Of a stretch of DNA of 24,171 nt, positions 15,925 through 23,930 are shown piece after piece. The number at the start of each line of letters is the position of its first letter. The first letter of the stretch is position 1. The position numbers and the translations under genes are program-made. The stretch lies in assembly GCA_038118725.1 (NCBI GenBank), contig JAYOIK010000076.1, positions 1 through 24,171 of the forward strand, given 5' to 3'. The notes under the pieces were generated by a model. That model saw only the letters and a program-made list of their open reading frames with translations, was not told the origin of the DNA and did no database searches. The stretch comes from JADHLJ01 sp038118725 (lineage in GTDB: Bacteria; Pseudomonadota; Alphaproteobacteria; Thalassobaculales; Thalassobaculaceae).

Positions 15925-16062
15925 GTCATCCCGCCGAAGGGCGGGACACATTCCTCCTCGTCCGCGAGCGATCGGTGTATCGACCAAGCTCCCCCAGAGC
16001 ATGGCGAGCGGTCGTGAGGTTGACGGTTCGGTGGAATGGGTCCCCCCCTTCGGCGGGATGAC
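15925..16062. repeat. REP-like element with 30-base inverted repeats inside the ABC operon
   Basis: Two 30-base arms at 15925-15954 (beginning GTCATCCCGCCGAAGG) and 16033-16062 are reverse complements with two mismatches, separated by 78 bases. The arms resemble the GTCATCCCG-type extragenic repeats common in alphaproteobacterial genomes, a recollection that needs a genome count. The element fills most of the 214-base gap between the solute-binding protein stop and the permease start and would form a long RNA hairpin in the operon transcript. Confidence 0.75.
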
Positions 16063-16087
16063 CCGAAGTTGGGGGACGGCCGCCCCG

Positions 16088-17773
16088 TCACTCCACCCGC
16101 CATTCCTCGATCCAATGGGTCGTGGTGTACATATGTCCGGTGGGCCTCACGCCCTTCAGCCATTTCGGCAAGATGAACCCGTCGGCCCGGAAATAAAGCG
16201 GGATCGCCGGGAGATCCTCGGCGTAGATTTGCTGCAGGCGTTTCCACAGGGCGCCGCGCTTCTCGCGGTCGATCTCGATTTCGATCGCGTCGATCAACGC
16301 GTCCATCTCGGGATTCTTGTAGCCGGTGTAATTCTGACCGGCCCAGTTATTCGCTTCGGTTGGGATCGATTCCGAATGCAGGGTCGTGCGCGGCAGGTTT
16401 TCCGGCGCCGAGAGCCAGGCGAACATGGCGAGACCGGTGAATTTTCGCTTGGATATGGTCTCGCCGAACAGCACCCGCGCCGGCTGATTGCGGATCTTGA
16501 CCTCGATTCCGACGGCTTTCCAATAGTTCTGCAGCACCTGCTCGACCAGCTCGCGGACCCGGTTCCCGGCGGTGGTCATGATCTCCAGCGACAAACGCGC
16601 GCCGCTTTGGTTTTGCCGGATCCCTCCGCCGGCCACCGACCAGCCCGCCGCCTCGAGCAGCGCGCGCGCCTTGTCCGGGTCGTAGGGATATTTCGGAACT
16701 TCGTCGGTATGGGTCCAATCCAGCGGGTGGGTGCCCTTATGGGCGACCGGTTGCTTGCCGGCGAAAAGTTGGGCGCTGATCGCCTCGCGGTCGATGGCGT
16801 GGATCAAGGCCCGACGCACCCGAACATCCGCGAGGATGGGATTGTCCAACATCACATCGAGATGTTCATAGATCAGGCCGGGCTTGTAGAAGACCTCATA
16901 GTCGTCGCCATGGCGCTTCTCGAAAGCCAGCGCCTGATCAAGCGAGAGCCCCGCCTCTCCGGCGATGTAATCGATGGAACCGGAGAGCAAGTTGGCCTCC
17001 AACGCGGCCGTCTTCTCGATGGTGCGGACCTGGATCTCCTCGAAGGCCGGTGCCTTGCCGCGCCATGCCTCGTTGCGCCGCAGGACGATATGCGAGCCGG
17101 CCACCACCTCGGTGATCCGATAGGGCCCGTTATAGAGGCCCGGATTGGTCGGGTCGGTCTCGTACAAGGTGCGATGCCGGTATTCCTTGGGCTCGGCGAA
17201 AGCCTCCGCTTCCAAATGCGCCGGCAGGATATCGAAGCCGCTCATCGCGTAGTAGCGATAGTCGAGCTTGCGATTGACCAGGGTAAAGGTCTTTTCGTCC
17301 AGGACCTCGATATCGAGGATGTCGCGAAACGCGCGGAAGTTGGACACCCCGGTATCCGGGTGCTTGCCGACCTCCCAGGTAAAGACGACATCCTTGGTGG
17401 TTACCGGAACCCCGTCTCCCCAGAACGCGTCGTCGCGCAGGGTATAGCGGGTGCGCACGCCGGTCTCGCCGGTCGGCTTTCCGTCATCGTCGATGACGGC
17501 GAATTTTTCCGCCCGACCGCTCTCGAAAGTCGCCAGTTCGGTGCAGAGCTGGCACATCGCCTCCCAGTCATGACCGATGATCGAGACCTGCCGCCGCGCC
17601 ATCGCCAGCACGTAGGACTTCACCAGCATCGAGTCGATGATCGGGTTCAGGGTCGAGGGAAACTGGGTTACCCCGATGGTCAGCTTGTCTCGCGCCTGGG
17701 CGACACCCATGCCCATTAGCAGGACAAGAGCGAGGCACGCCGCGAAAAATTTCCCCGACCTTTCCGCCATCAC
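16088..17773 (-). CDS. ABC transporter substrate-binding protein, family 5 (oligopeptide type)
   Basis: A 561-residue periplasmic binding protein of the SBP_bac_5 family (DppA/OppA/NikA type). Residues 1-27 form a signal peptide: a basic start, then the hydrophobic FFAACLALVLLMGMG, with cleavage likely after AQA. It has no lipobox cysteine. Family blocks include LTIGVTQFPSTLNPI near the mature N-terminus and RYTLRDDAFWGDGVPVTTKD, then DILPAHLE and NGPYRITEVV, the usual core of the family. The size is within the family range. It starts one base after the thiolase stop and feeds the two downstream permeases. The ligand is unknown; peptides, opines and other small molecules are all possible. Confidence 0.92.
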   Translation of the reverse strand: MMAERSGKFFAACLALVLLMGMGVAQARDKLTIGVTQFPSTLNPIIDSMLVKSYVLAMARRQVSIIGHDWEAMCQLCTELATFESGRAEKFAVIDDDGKPTGETGVRTRYTLRDDAFWGDGVPVTTKDVVFTWEVGKHPDTGVSNFRAFRDILDIEVLDEKTFTLVNRKLDYRYYAMSGFDILPAHLEAEAFAEPKEYRHRTLYETDPTNPGLYNGPYRITEVVAGSHIVLRRNEAWRGKAPAFEEIQVRTIEKTAALEANLLSGSIDYIAGEAGLSLDQALAFEKRHGDDYEVFYKPGLIYEHLDVMLDNPILADVRVRRALIHAIDREAISAQLFAGKQPVAHKGTHPLDWTHTDEVPKYPYDPDKARALLEAAGWSVAGGGIRQNQSGARLSLEIMTTAGNRVRELVEQVLQNYWKAVGIEVKIRNQPARVLFGETISKRKFTGLAMFAWLSAPENLPRTTLHSESIPTEANNWAGQNYTGYKNPEMDALIDAIEIEIDREKRGALWKRLQQIYAEDLPAIPLYFRADGFILPKWLKGVRPTGHMYTTTHWIEEWRVE

Positions 17774-17774
17774 C

Positions 17775-18965
17775 CTAGCGCTTCAGGTTTTCGATCAGTA
17801 CCGCCATGCCCTGGCCCGCGCCCATGCACATGCTGATCACCGCGTAGCGCTGATTGGTGTCGATCAGATGGTGCATCGCGGTCAGGGTCATGCGAACGCC
17901 GGTGGCCCCAGGGGGATGGCCGATGGAAATGCCGCCGCCATAGCCGTTGGTCACGTCGCGACCGACGCCTAGTTCCTTCTCGGCGTGCAGGTTGATCACC
18001 GCGAAAGCCTCGTTGATCTCGTAGTAATCGATGTCCGAGGCCTTCAGGCCGCGTTTCTCCCAGAGCGCCTGAATCGCCGGGACCGGCCCGCAGCCCATGA
18101 TCCGGGGCGGCACGCCGACGATCGTCCAGTCGACCAGACGAGCCAGCGGCTCGGCGCCCTTGGCCTCGACGGCATCCCTGTCGCCGACCACCACGAAGGC
18201 CGCGCCGTCGGTCACGCCGCTGGCGTTGCCTGGCGTTACCTTGCCGTCCTTGCGAAACACGGGGCGCAGGGTCCCGAGCTTTTCGCGGGTCACATCCGGG
18301 CGCGGAAACTCGTCATGTTCCATCAGCCGCGTGGCCTTGCGGCCCTCCGGCACCTCGATCGGCGCGATCTGCTTGGCGAGGAAACCGGACTCGATGGCGG
18401 CGCCGGCGCGCTGCTGGCTCATCACGCCCCAGTCGTCCATGTCGTCGCGCTGGTACTGGTAATCATCGGCGAGATTCTCGGCGGTCACTCCCATAAGGCC
18501 GTGCCCGAACGGATCGTTGTAGGCCCATTCCACCGAGTCCTCGAAAACCTGCCCACCGCGGGTCACGCCCCAGCGCATGCCCTGGTTCACATAGCCGCCT
18601 CGCGAGAAATTCTCGCCGCCGCCGGCCAGCGCGATCTTGCCATGCCCGGTCATGATCTGCTGCGCGGCGGTGATGATCGCTTGGGTCCCGGAGCCGCAAG
18701 CGCGGTTGACTTGAAGCGCGCAGCTCTCCTCGGCCATGCCGATATTGAGCCCGGCGACCCGGCCCACGTAAAACCCGTCCGGGTCCACCGGCAGCACGTT
18801 GCCCCAGACGATATGATCGACGTCCCGGGCTTCGATCCCCGCCGCCTCGACCGTCGCCTTGGCGGCGTGGGTCGCCAGGGCCGATAGGGGAATATCCTTC
18901 AGCGACCGGCCAAAGTCTCCGAACGGGGTTCGCTTGCCCGCGGCAATCACGATCTCCTGGGCCAT
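17775..18965 (-). CDS. thiolase family protein (acetyl-CoA acyltransferase)
   Basis: A 396-residue thiolase that would cleave or form 3-ketoacyl-CoA. Catalytic residues are visible: C90 in NRACGSGTQAI, H350 in GGISIGHPPGATG, and C380 in ISMCMGAGQGM. Length is typical. The frame extends 51 codons upstream, but the ATG at 18965 follows a GGAGG site by about 9 bases and starts at the expected MAQEIVIAAGKRTPFG. It is the first gene of a minus-strand operon, one base ahead of the solute-binding protein, and is divergent from the metF-like gene across 255 bases. A degradative or biosynthetic role cannot be told apart; physical coupling to an importer hints at use of an imported compound. Confidence 0.93.
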   Translation of the reverse strand: MAQEIVIAAGKRTPFGDFGRSLKDIPLSALATHAAKATVEAAGIEARDVDHIVWGNVLPVDPDGFYVGRVAGLNIGMAEESCALQVNRACGSGTQAIITAAQQIMTGHGKIALAGGGENFSRGGYVNQGMRWGVTRGGQVFEDSVEWAYNDPFGHGLMGVTAENLADDYQYQRDDMDDWGVMSQQRAGAAIESGFLAKQIAPIEVPEGRKATRLMEHDEFPRPDVTREKLGTLRPVFRKDGKVTPGNASGVTDGAAFVVVGDRDAVEAKGAEPLARLVDWTIVGVPPRIMGCGPVPAIQALWEKRGLKASDIDYYEINEAFAVINLHAEKELGVGRDVTNGYGGGISIGHPPGATGVRMTLTAMHHLIDTNQRYAVISMCMGAGQGMAVLIENLKR

Positions 18966-19191
18966 GCCCGATACCTCCGAAAAATCATAAAGTGGATTGG
19001 TCGGTCCGAATTTGCCCCGCCAGGGCGATTGGCGCAAGTCGCGCGCGGGACGGATAGCGAGACGCGAAAATGCCGGATCGCCGGCAAGGAAGCGACGGTG
19101 TGTCGTATTCAGGATCACTTGTGGCGAGCCCGAGAAAACCGACCGGCCCCCAACCGCCTAGATGAAGAATATGGGCGGGATGGTGATCGCG

Positions 19192-19212
19192 CCCTTTCCT
19201 CTCGCGGAAGGG
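19192..19212 (+). promoter_or_regulatory. possible ribosome-site hairpin before the metF-like gene
   Basis: CCCTTTCC at 19192-19199 can pair, with a bulge, with GGAAGGG at 19206-19212, which is the likely ribosome site of the ATG at 19221. This could lower translation. I found no recognisable SAM, cobalamin or THF riboswitch motif in 18966-19220. The short stem could be chance. Confidence 0.2.
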
Positions 19213-19220
19213 TGGTCGAC

Positions 19221-20153
19221 ATGGTGGCTACGAAGGAACAGATCGTCTCGCTTCTGACGGGCTTCTCCGTCGAGGTGACACCGGCCTCGGCCGCCAAGGT
19301 CGAGGACTTCGCGACCCATCTGGCCGCCGGAACGACGGTGAATGTCACCTTCCTGCCGGGCTCGGACATCGCGGATACGATCGCCACCTGCGCGCGGCTG
19401 CGGCGGGAGGGTTTCAATCCGGTCCCGCATATCGCCGCCCGAAGCCTGGAAAGCGCCGCGCATTTGGAACGCTATCTCGACGGCCTCGCGCGCGAGGCGC
19501 AAATCGACGAGGCGCTGGTGATCGGCGGCGGGGTGACCAAGCCCGTCGGGCCCTACGCGACCTCCATGCAGGTCCTGACTTCCGGCCTGCTTGAGCGTTA
19601 CGGCGTCAAATCAATTGGCGTCGCCGGACATCCCGAGGGTTCGCCGGACATCTCCGACACCGAGATCCGAACGGCGCTTGCGGAAAAGAATGCCTGGGCG
19701 CGAGACACCGACGCCGAGGTCTATATAGAGACCCAGTTCTGTTTCGAGGCCGACACCATCGTCGCCTGGGAGCGCCGGATCCGCGCCGAGGGCAATGCCC
19801 TGCCGATCCATATCGGGCTGCCGGGTCTGGCGACGCTCAAGACCTTGCTCAAATTCGCGCAGATGTCCGGCGTCGGCCCGTCGATCCGGGTGCTGACCCG
19901 CCAGGCCCGGAACATCACCAAACTGTTGATGGTCCAGGAGCCGGATCTGGTGGTCGCCGGCCTGGCGGAGGCGGTGGCGAACGATCCCGACTCGCTGTTG
20001 CATAAACTGCACTTCTACCCGTTTGGCGGTCTCGCCAAGACAGCCGCCTGGCTGAACGCCGCGGCGACGGGCATCATTCAGCCGAAACCCAAGGGTGGTT
20101 TCACGCTCCTGGACGCCGAAGCCGACGCACCGCCCCTGCGCGCCGTTTCCTAA
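19221..20153 (+). CDS. methylenetetrahydrofolate reductase-like protein (divergent MetF)
   Basis: A 310-residue MetF-family flavoprotein that would interconvert methyl- and methylene-tetrahydrofolate, probably oxidatively in this setting. The glutamate equivalent to E. coli E28 is E18 in FSVEVTP. The block VAGHPEGSPDIS at about 142-153 matches the folate/flavin region, and ETQFCF at about 178 matches TQFFF. The position of E. coli D120 (LRGD) is replaced by glycine in VIGGGVTKP (101-108), a trait I recall for MetF homologues in roseobacter one-carbon operons. The ATG at 19221, with GGAAGGG before it, was chosen over an upstream in-frame ATG. It is followed by the methyltransferase after 28 bases. 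Confidence 0.87.
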   Translation: MVATKEQIVSLLTGFSVEVTPASAAKVEDFATHLAAGTTVNVTFLPGSDIADTIATCARLRREGFNPVPHIAARSLESAAHLERYLDGLAREAQIDEALVIGGGVTKPVGPYATSMQVLTSGLLERYGVKSIGVAGHPEGSPDISDTEIRTALAEKNAWARDTDAEVYIETQFCFEADTIVAWERRIRAEGNALPIHIGLPGLATLKTLLKFAQMSGVGPSIRVLTRQARNITKLLMVQEPDLVVAGLAEAVANDPDSLLHKLHFYPFGGLAKTAAWLNAAATGIIQPKPKGGFTLLDAEADAPPLRAVS

Positions 20154-20181
20154 ACCCGCTTTCATTCGAGAGGCCACGTCC

Positions 20182-21087
20182 ATGACGCATACCGTTGTCA
20201 GTTCCGCGACCAAGGAAATCATCATCGGCTTCGATCAGCCGTTCTGCGTCATCGGAGAGCGGATCAACCCGACCGGGCGCAAGCTGCTCGCCGCCGAGAT
20301 GGCCCAGGGAGACTACAGCCGCGTCGAGTCCGACGCCCGGGCCCAGGTCGCCGCCGGCGCCACCATGCTGGACGTGAACGCCGGCATCCCGCTCGCCGAC
20401 GAGCCGCGCATCCTGGCCGAGTCGATCCAGTTGGTGCAGTCGATCACCGACGTGCCGCTCTCCATCGACAGTTCCATTGTCGAGGCACTCGAGGCCGGAC
20501 TGGCGGTCTATCAGGGCAAGGCTTTGGTGAACTCGGTCACCGGCGAGGAAGAACGGCTCGAGGTGGTGCTGCCGCTGGTCAAGAAATACGGCGCCGCCGT
20601 GGTCGCGATCTCCAACGACGTGACCGGCATCTCCGAGGACCCGGACGTGCGCTTCGACGTCGCCAAGAAGATCGTCGAGCGGGCCCAGGACTTCGGCATT
20701 TCCCCGTCCGACGTGGTGGTCGATCCGCTGATCATGCCGGTGGGCGCGATCAACCTGGCCGGCGCCAGCGCGTTCCGCCTGATCCGCCGGTTGCGCGAGG
20801 AGCTCGGGGTGAACACCACCTGCGGCGCCTCGAACATCTCTTTCGGCCTGCCGAACCGGCATGGCCTCAACGCGGCCTTCTTGTCCATGGCGATCGGCGC
20901 CGGGATGACCTCGGCGATCATGAACCCCATGCATGACGAGGAAATGACCGCGATTTACGGCGCCAATGTGATGATGGGCCATGACCCGGAATGCCGCCGC
21001 TGGATCAAGAAGTTCCGCGAGCTGGCCCCCGAGGGCGAGGCGGCGGGCGCGCGCGGCGGCCGGGAACGGCGGCGGCGGCGGGCCTGA
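20182..21087 (+). CDS. pterin-binding methyltransferase (methyl-THF:corrinoid type)
   Basis: A 301-residue TIM-barrel protein of the pterin-binding (dihydropteroate synthase-like) family, most like methyltetrahydrofolate:corrinoid methyltransferases. In order: GERINPTGRK, MLDVNAGIPLADE, LSIDSSIVEALEAGL, LVNSVTGEE, AISNDVTGI, VVDPLIMPVG and CGASNISFGLPNR. It would move a methyl group between a corrinoid protein and tetrahydrofolate. No folP context is present, so sulfonamide-target DHPS is unlikely. The C-terminus ends in an arginine-rich tail (GGRERRRRRA) encoded mostly by CGG. It lies between the metF-like gene and RACo, 3 bases before the latter. The frame is open 29 codons upstream; the ATG at 20182 starts at the expected N-terminus. 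Confidence 0.88.
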   Translation: MTHTVVSSATKEIIIGFDQPFCVIGERINPTGRKLLAAEMAQGDYSRVESDARAQVAAGATMLDVNAGIPLADEPRILAESIQLVQSITDVPLSIDSSIVEALEAGLAVYQGKALVNSVTGEEERLEVVLPLVKKYGAAVVAISNDVTGISEDPDVRFDVAKKIVERAQDFGISPSDVVVDPLIMPVGAINLAGASAFRLIRRLREELGVNTTCGASNISFGLPNRHGLNAAFLSMAIGAGMTSAIMNPMHDEEMTAIYGANVMMGHDPECRRWIKKFRELAPEGEAAGARGGRERRRRRA

Positions 21088-21090
21088 TCC

Positions 21091-23169
21091 ATGGACGGCG
21101 CGGCGGAACGCCCATCGGTCACATCCTCGGGCGAGGCCAACGGAGCCTTCGAAGCCGAAACCGAGGAGGTCTTCGTCGTTTTCACCCCCACGGGGCGGCG
21201 CGGCAAGGTTCCGCGTGGCACCTCGGTGCTGGAAGCGGCGCGCAGGCTCGGCGTCGATCTCGACTCCGTCTGTGGTGGCCGGGCGATCTGCGGGCGCTGT
21301 CAGATCGCCTTCAATCCTGGCGAGTTTCCCAAGTTCCAGATAACCGCCCGCGGCGAAAGCCTGTCGGAGGCCGGCAAGGCGGAACTTAGATACGCCGACA
21401 AGCGCAAGCTTAAGCCGGGCCGCCGTCTCGGCTGTAGCGCCGCGCTTCTGGCCGACGCAGTGATCGACATCCCGCCGGAAAGCCAGGTTCACCGCCAGAT
21501 CATCCGCAAACGCGCCGAGGCCCGCGATATTCAGGTCCGCCCGGTTACCCGCCTGCATTATGTCGAGGTGCGCGAGCCCGACATGCACGATCCCTCCGGT
21601 GATTTCCGCCGATTGTGCCAGAGCCTGCGCGAGCAATGGCCGGATTGGGGCATCGCGGATGACGTCTCCAGCGATCTGCCGGTGCTTCAACAACTGCAGA
21701 AGGCGCTGCGCGACGGCGCGTGGAAGGTCACCGTGGCGTTGCGCGACGGCGACCGGGTGATCGGCGTCTGGCCCGGCTTTCGCGACAAGATCTTCGGCTT
21801 GGCTGTCGATATCGGGTCCACCACCATGTCGGCGCATCTCTGTGATCTGGCCACCGGCCAGGTGCTTTCCTCCGCCGGGACCATGAACCCGCAGATTCGC
21901 TTCGGCGAGGATCTGATGAGCCGGGTGTCCTATATCATGATGAACCCGGGCGGCGACGCCGACATGACCCGGGTGGTGCGCGACGCGGTCAACTATCTCG
22001 CGACCCAGACGGCGGCCGAGATCGGCGCCGGCCCGGATGAAATCGTCGACCTTGTCTTTGTCGGCAACCCGGTCATGCACCATCTCATGCTGGGCGTGGA
22101 TCCGGTTGAGCTTGGCGGCGCGCCCTTCGCGCTTGCCATCGACACGGCGGTCGAGCTCTCGGCCAACGAGCTTGACCTCTATCTCCACCCCAACGCGCGG
22201 GTCTACGCGCTGCCCTGTATCGCCGGTCACGTGGGCGCCGACACGGCCGCGGTGATCCTGTCGGAGAGCCCGCACCGTCAGGACGAGATGACCCTGCTTA
22301 TCGATGTCGGCACCAATGCCGAGATCGTGCTGGGTAACCGCGACGGGCTCATCGCCTGTTCCAGCCCCACCGGCCCCGCCTTCGAGGGCGCGCAGATCTC
22401 CTCCGGCCAGCGCGCCGCGCCGGGCGCGATCGAGCGGGTCCGGATCGACCCCGAAACCCTGGAGCCGCGGTTTCAGATCATCGGCTCCGATCTCTGGTCC
22501 GACGACGAGAATTTCGCCGCCGCGGTCGAGCGCGACGGTATCTCGGGTATTTGCGGCTCCGGCATCATTGAGGTTCTGGCCGAGATGTTCCTCGCCGGGA
22601 TCCTGACCGCCGACGGTATCATCGACGGACGTCAGGCGGCGCGGAACGATCGGATTTACGAAGACGGACGCACTTTTTCGTACCGGTTGAGCGACGAGGT
22701 TTCGATCACTCAGAACGACGTCCGGGCGATCCAGCTCGCCAAGGGCGCGCTCTACGCGGGCTTCCGGCTGCTCATGGATCATCTCGGGATTGATAACGTC
22801 GACCGTGTGATCCTGGCCGGCGCCTTCGGCAGCCATATCGATCCGAAATACGCGATGATCCTGGGCATGGTCCCGGATTGCCCGCTAGACAAGGTCTCGT
22901 CGGTCGGCAACGCCGCCGGTACCGGGGCGCGGATCGCGCTGCTCGACGGCCAGGCGCGCCGCGAGATCGAGCGCGTGGTGCGCGATGTCCGGAAGATCGA
23001 GACCGCCGTCGAGCCGCGCTTTCAGGAACATTTCGTTGGCGCCATGGCGATCCCGCACAAGACCGACCCCTATGCCCAGTTGCGGGCCGCCGTTTCGATG
23101 CCGGGGTTTGAGAGTGGTGCGTCGGATGCCGGCGCCGGTGGTGGGCGACGTCGGCGACGTCGAGGCTAG
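21091..23169 (+). CDS. corrinoid activation protein, RACo/ASKHA type (2Fe-2S, DUF4445)
   Basis: A 692-residue reductive activator of corrinoid proteins. The N-terminal 2Fe-2S domain has C61, C67 and C70 (SVCGGRAICGRC) and C115 (RRLGCSAAL). A linker follows, then the ASKHA ATPase domain with FGLAVDIGSTTMSAH at about 236-249, IDVGTNAEIVLG, CSSPTGPAFEGAQ, GISGICGSGIIEV and AGAFGSHIDPKYA. It uses ATP to return Co(II) corrinoid to the active Co(I) state. The C-terminus is arginine-rich (GGGRRRRRRG), as in the upstream methyltransferase. The TAG stop is part of a palindromic repeat. No corrinoid-binding or MttB-type methyltransferase gene is in the window, so its partners lie outside. Confidence 0.9.
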   Translation: MDGAAERPSVTSSGEANGAFEAETEEVFVVFTPTGRRGKVPRGTSVLEAARRLGVDLDSVCGGRAICGRCQIAFNPGEFPKFQITARGESLSEAGKAELRYADKRKLKPGRRLGCSAALLADAVIDIPPESQVHRQIIRKRAEARDIQVRPVTRLHYVEVREPDMHDPSGDFRRLCQSLREQWPDWGIADDVSSDLPVLQQLQKALRDGAWKVTVALRDGDRVIGVWPGFRDKIFGLAVDIGSTTMSAHLCDLATGQVLSSAGTMNPQIRFGEDLMSRVSYIMMNPGGDADMTRVVRDAVNYLATQTAAEIGAGPDEIVDLVFVGNPVMHHLMLGVDPVELGGAPFALAIDTAVELSANELDLYLHPNARVYALPCIAGHVGADTAAVILSESPHRQDEMTLLIDVGTNAEIVLGNRDGLIACSSPTGPAFEGAQISSGQRAAPGAIERVRIDPETLEPRFQIIGSDLWSDDENFAAAVERDGISGICGSGIIEVLAEMFLAGILTADGIIDGRQAARNDRIYEDGRTFSYRLSDEVSITQNDVRAIQLAKGALYAGFRLLMDHLGIDNVDRVILAGAFGSHIDPKYAMILGMVPDCPLDKVSSVGNAAGTGARIALLDGQARREIERVVRDVRKIETAVEPRFQEHFVGAMAIPHKTDPYAQLRAAVSMPGFESGASDAGAGGGRRRRRRG

Positions 23170-23200
23170 ACCGTTCCTGATCTTTACGGAAACGGTCTAG
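23166..23200. terminator. palindromic repeat acting as a likely shared terminator of RACo and tadA
   Basis: A perfect 10-base stem, CTAGACCGTT at 23166-23175 and AACGGTCTAG at 23191-23200, with a 15-base loop, lies exactly where two convergent genes end. The TAG of RACo (23167-23169) is in the left arm and the TAG of tadA (23197-23199, minus strand) is in the right arm. Bases 23168-23191 match the arm of the element after coq7 in 22 of 24 positions. Confidence 0.7.
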
Positions 23201-23631
23201 CGGCGCTCCCTGAAAAACCCGCGCAGCAGCGCCGCCGCCTCGCGTTCCTCGAGCCCGCCGACGATCTCGGGCCGGTGGTTGCAGGTCGGCTGCTGGAACA
23301 CCCTGGCGCCGTGCTCCACCCCGCCCCCCTTGGGGTCATAGGCGCCGAAAGTAACCTTTTCCAGCCGCGCCAGGGCGATCGCCTGGGCGCACATGGCGCA
23401 GGGCTCCAAGGTCACCGTGAGATCATATCCGGTCAGCCGCGCGGTCCCGAGCGCCGCCGCCGCCTCTCGGATCACCAGGATCTCGGCATGGGCGGTGGGA
23501 TCACAAAGTTCCTCCACCCGGTTTCCGGCCCGCGCGACCACGGTTCCGGAATTGCAATCCGTTATCACCGCCCCGACCGGTACTTCGCCGCGCGCGCCCG
23601 CGGCCCGCGCCTCGGCAAGCGCCAGGGTCAT
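23197..23631 (-). CDS. tadA: tRNA-specific adenosine deaminase
   Basis: A 144-residue zinc deaminase that converts adenosine-34 to inosine in tRNA-Arg(ACG). The zinc/catalytic motifs are HAE at 48-50 and EPCAMC at 76-81, with the preceding EVPVGAVI block at 16-23 and LTGYDLTVTLEPCAMC. The closing GLEEREAAALLRGFFRERR is typical. The chosen ATG starts directly at the TLALAEARAAGARGE helix, so the N-terminus is slightly shorter than usual, and no ribosome site is visible. The frame remains open 72 codons upstream to 23847 without resembling the family. A missed start or an unusual leader is possible. It is convergent with RACo; its stop lies in the shared palindrome. Confidence 0.9.
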   Translation of the reverse strand: MTLALAEARAAGARGEVPVGAVITDCNSGTVVARAGNRVEELCDPTAHAEILVIREAAAALGTARLTGYDLTVTLEPCAMCAQAIALARLEKVTFGAYDPKGGGVEHGARVFQQPTCNHRPEIVGGLEEREAAALLRGFFRERR

Positions 23632-23930
23632 TGGGGAGACTGTTGGAGACCGGTGGTTGAGATCAGACACGGCCTTGGGTGCTTTCGAGCAATAACGACA
23701 AGCGGTTGTGTCGGAGCAGCCTAGCAGACGAATCGGGCATCCAAGTCCACCAAAAATGTCGCGGGTGGGACGATCAATTACGGAAACAGCCATTTTGTCG
23801 GTCAATGTCGCGCGGTACCCTGGTTGACCTGGGAAAGACGGGAGCAACCCGCCGGGGGCCGAGATCCGAAAAACCGTATCGCGCGGGTCGGGCGATCAGC
23901 CTTGTAATTCCAGGACATTTCTCCAGGAAA
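23632..23930. other. intergenic stretch between tadA and the BCCT transporter gene
   Basis: About 300 bases with no recognisable gene. An open frame on the minus strand continues the tadA frame (to 23847) and another runs on the plus strand, but neither encodes a family-like sequence. It is somewhat less GC-rich than the coding regions. It should hold the divergent promoters of tadA and the BCCT gene; I cannot pinpoint them. Confidence 0.4.

Noticed and set aside
16001..17719. A 572-codon plus-strand frame opposite the solute-binding protein
   Set aside because: It covers the inverted-repeat element and a gene with an obvious signal peptide and family motifs on the other strand.
18966..19220. 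SAM or cobalamin riboswitch upstream of the metF-like gene
   Set aside because: None of the conserved boxes of these riboswitches could be found by eye.
20182..21087. Dihydropteroate synthase (folP)
   Set aside because: The fold is shared, but the neighbours (metF-like, RACo) and the GERINPTGRK and GASNISFGLPNR blocks fit a methyl-THF:corrinoid methyltransferase.
20101..22836. A 911-codon open frame antisense to the methyltransferase and RACo genes
   Set aside because: Very long antisense frames are common opposite GC-rich genes. The sense frame carries all the motifs, and the antisense product is low-complexity, rich in His, Asp, Arg and Gly, with no family features.
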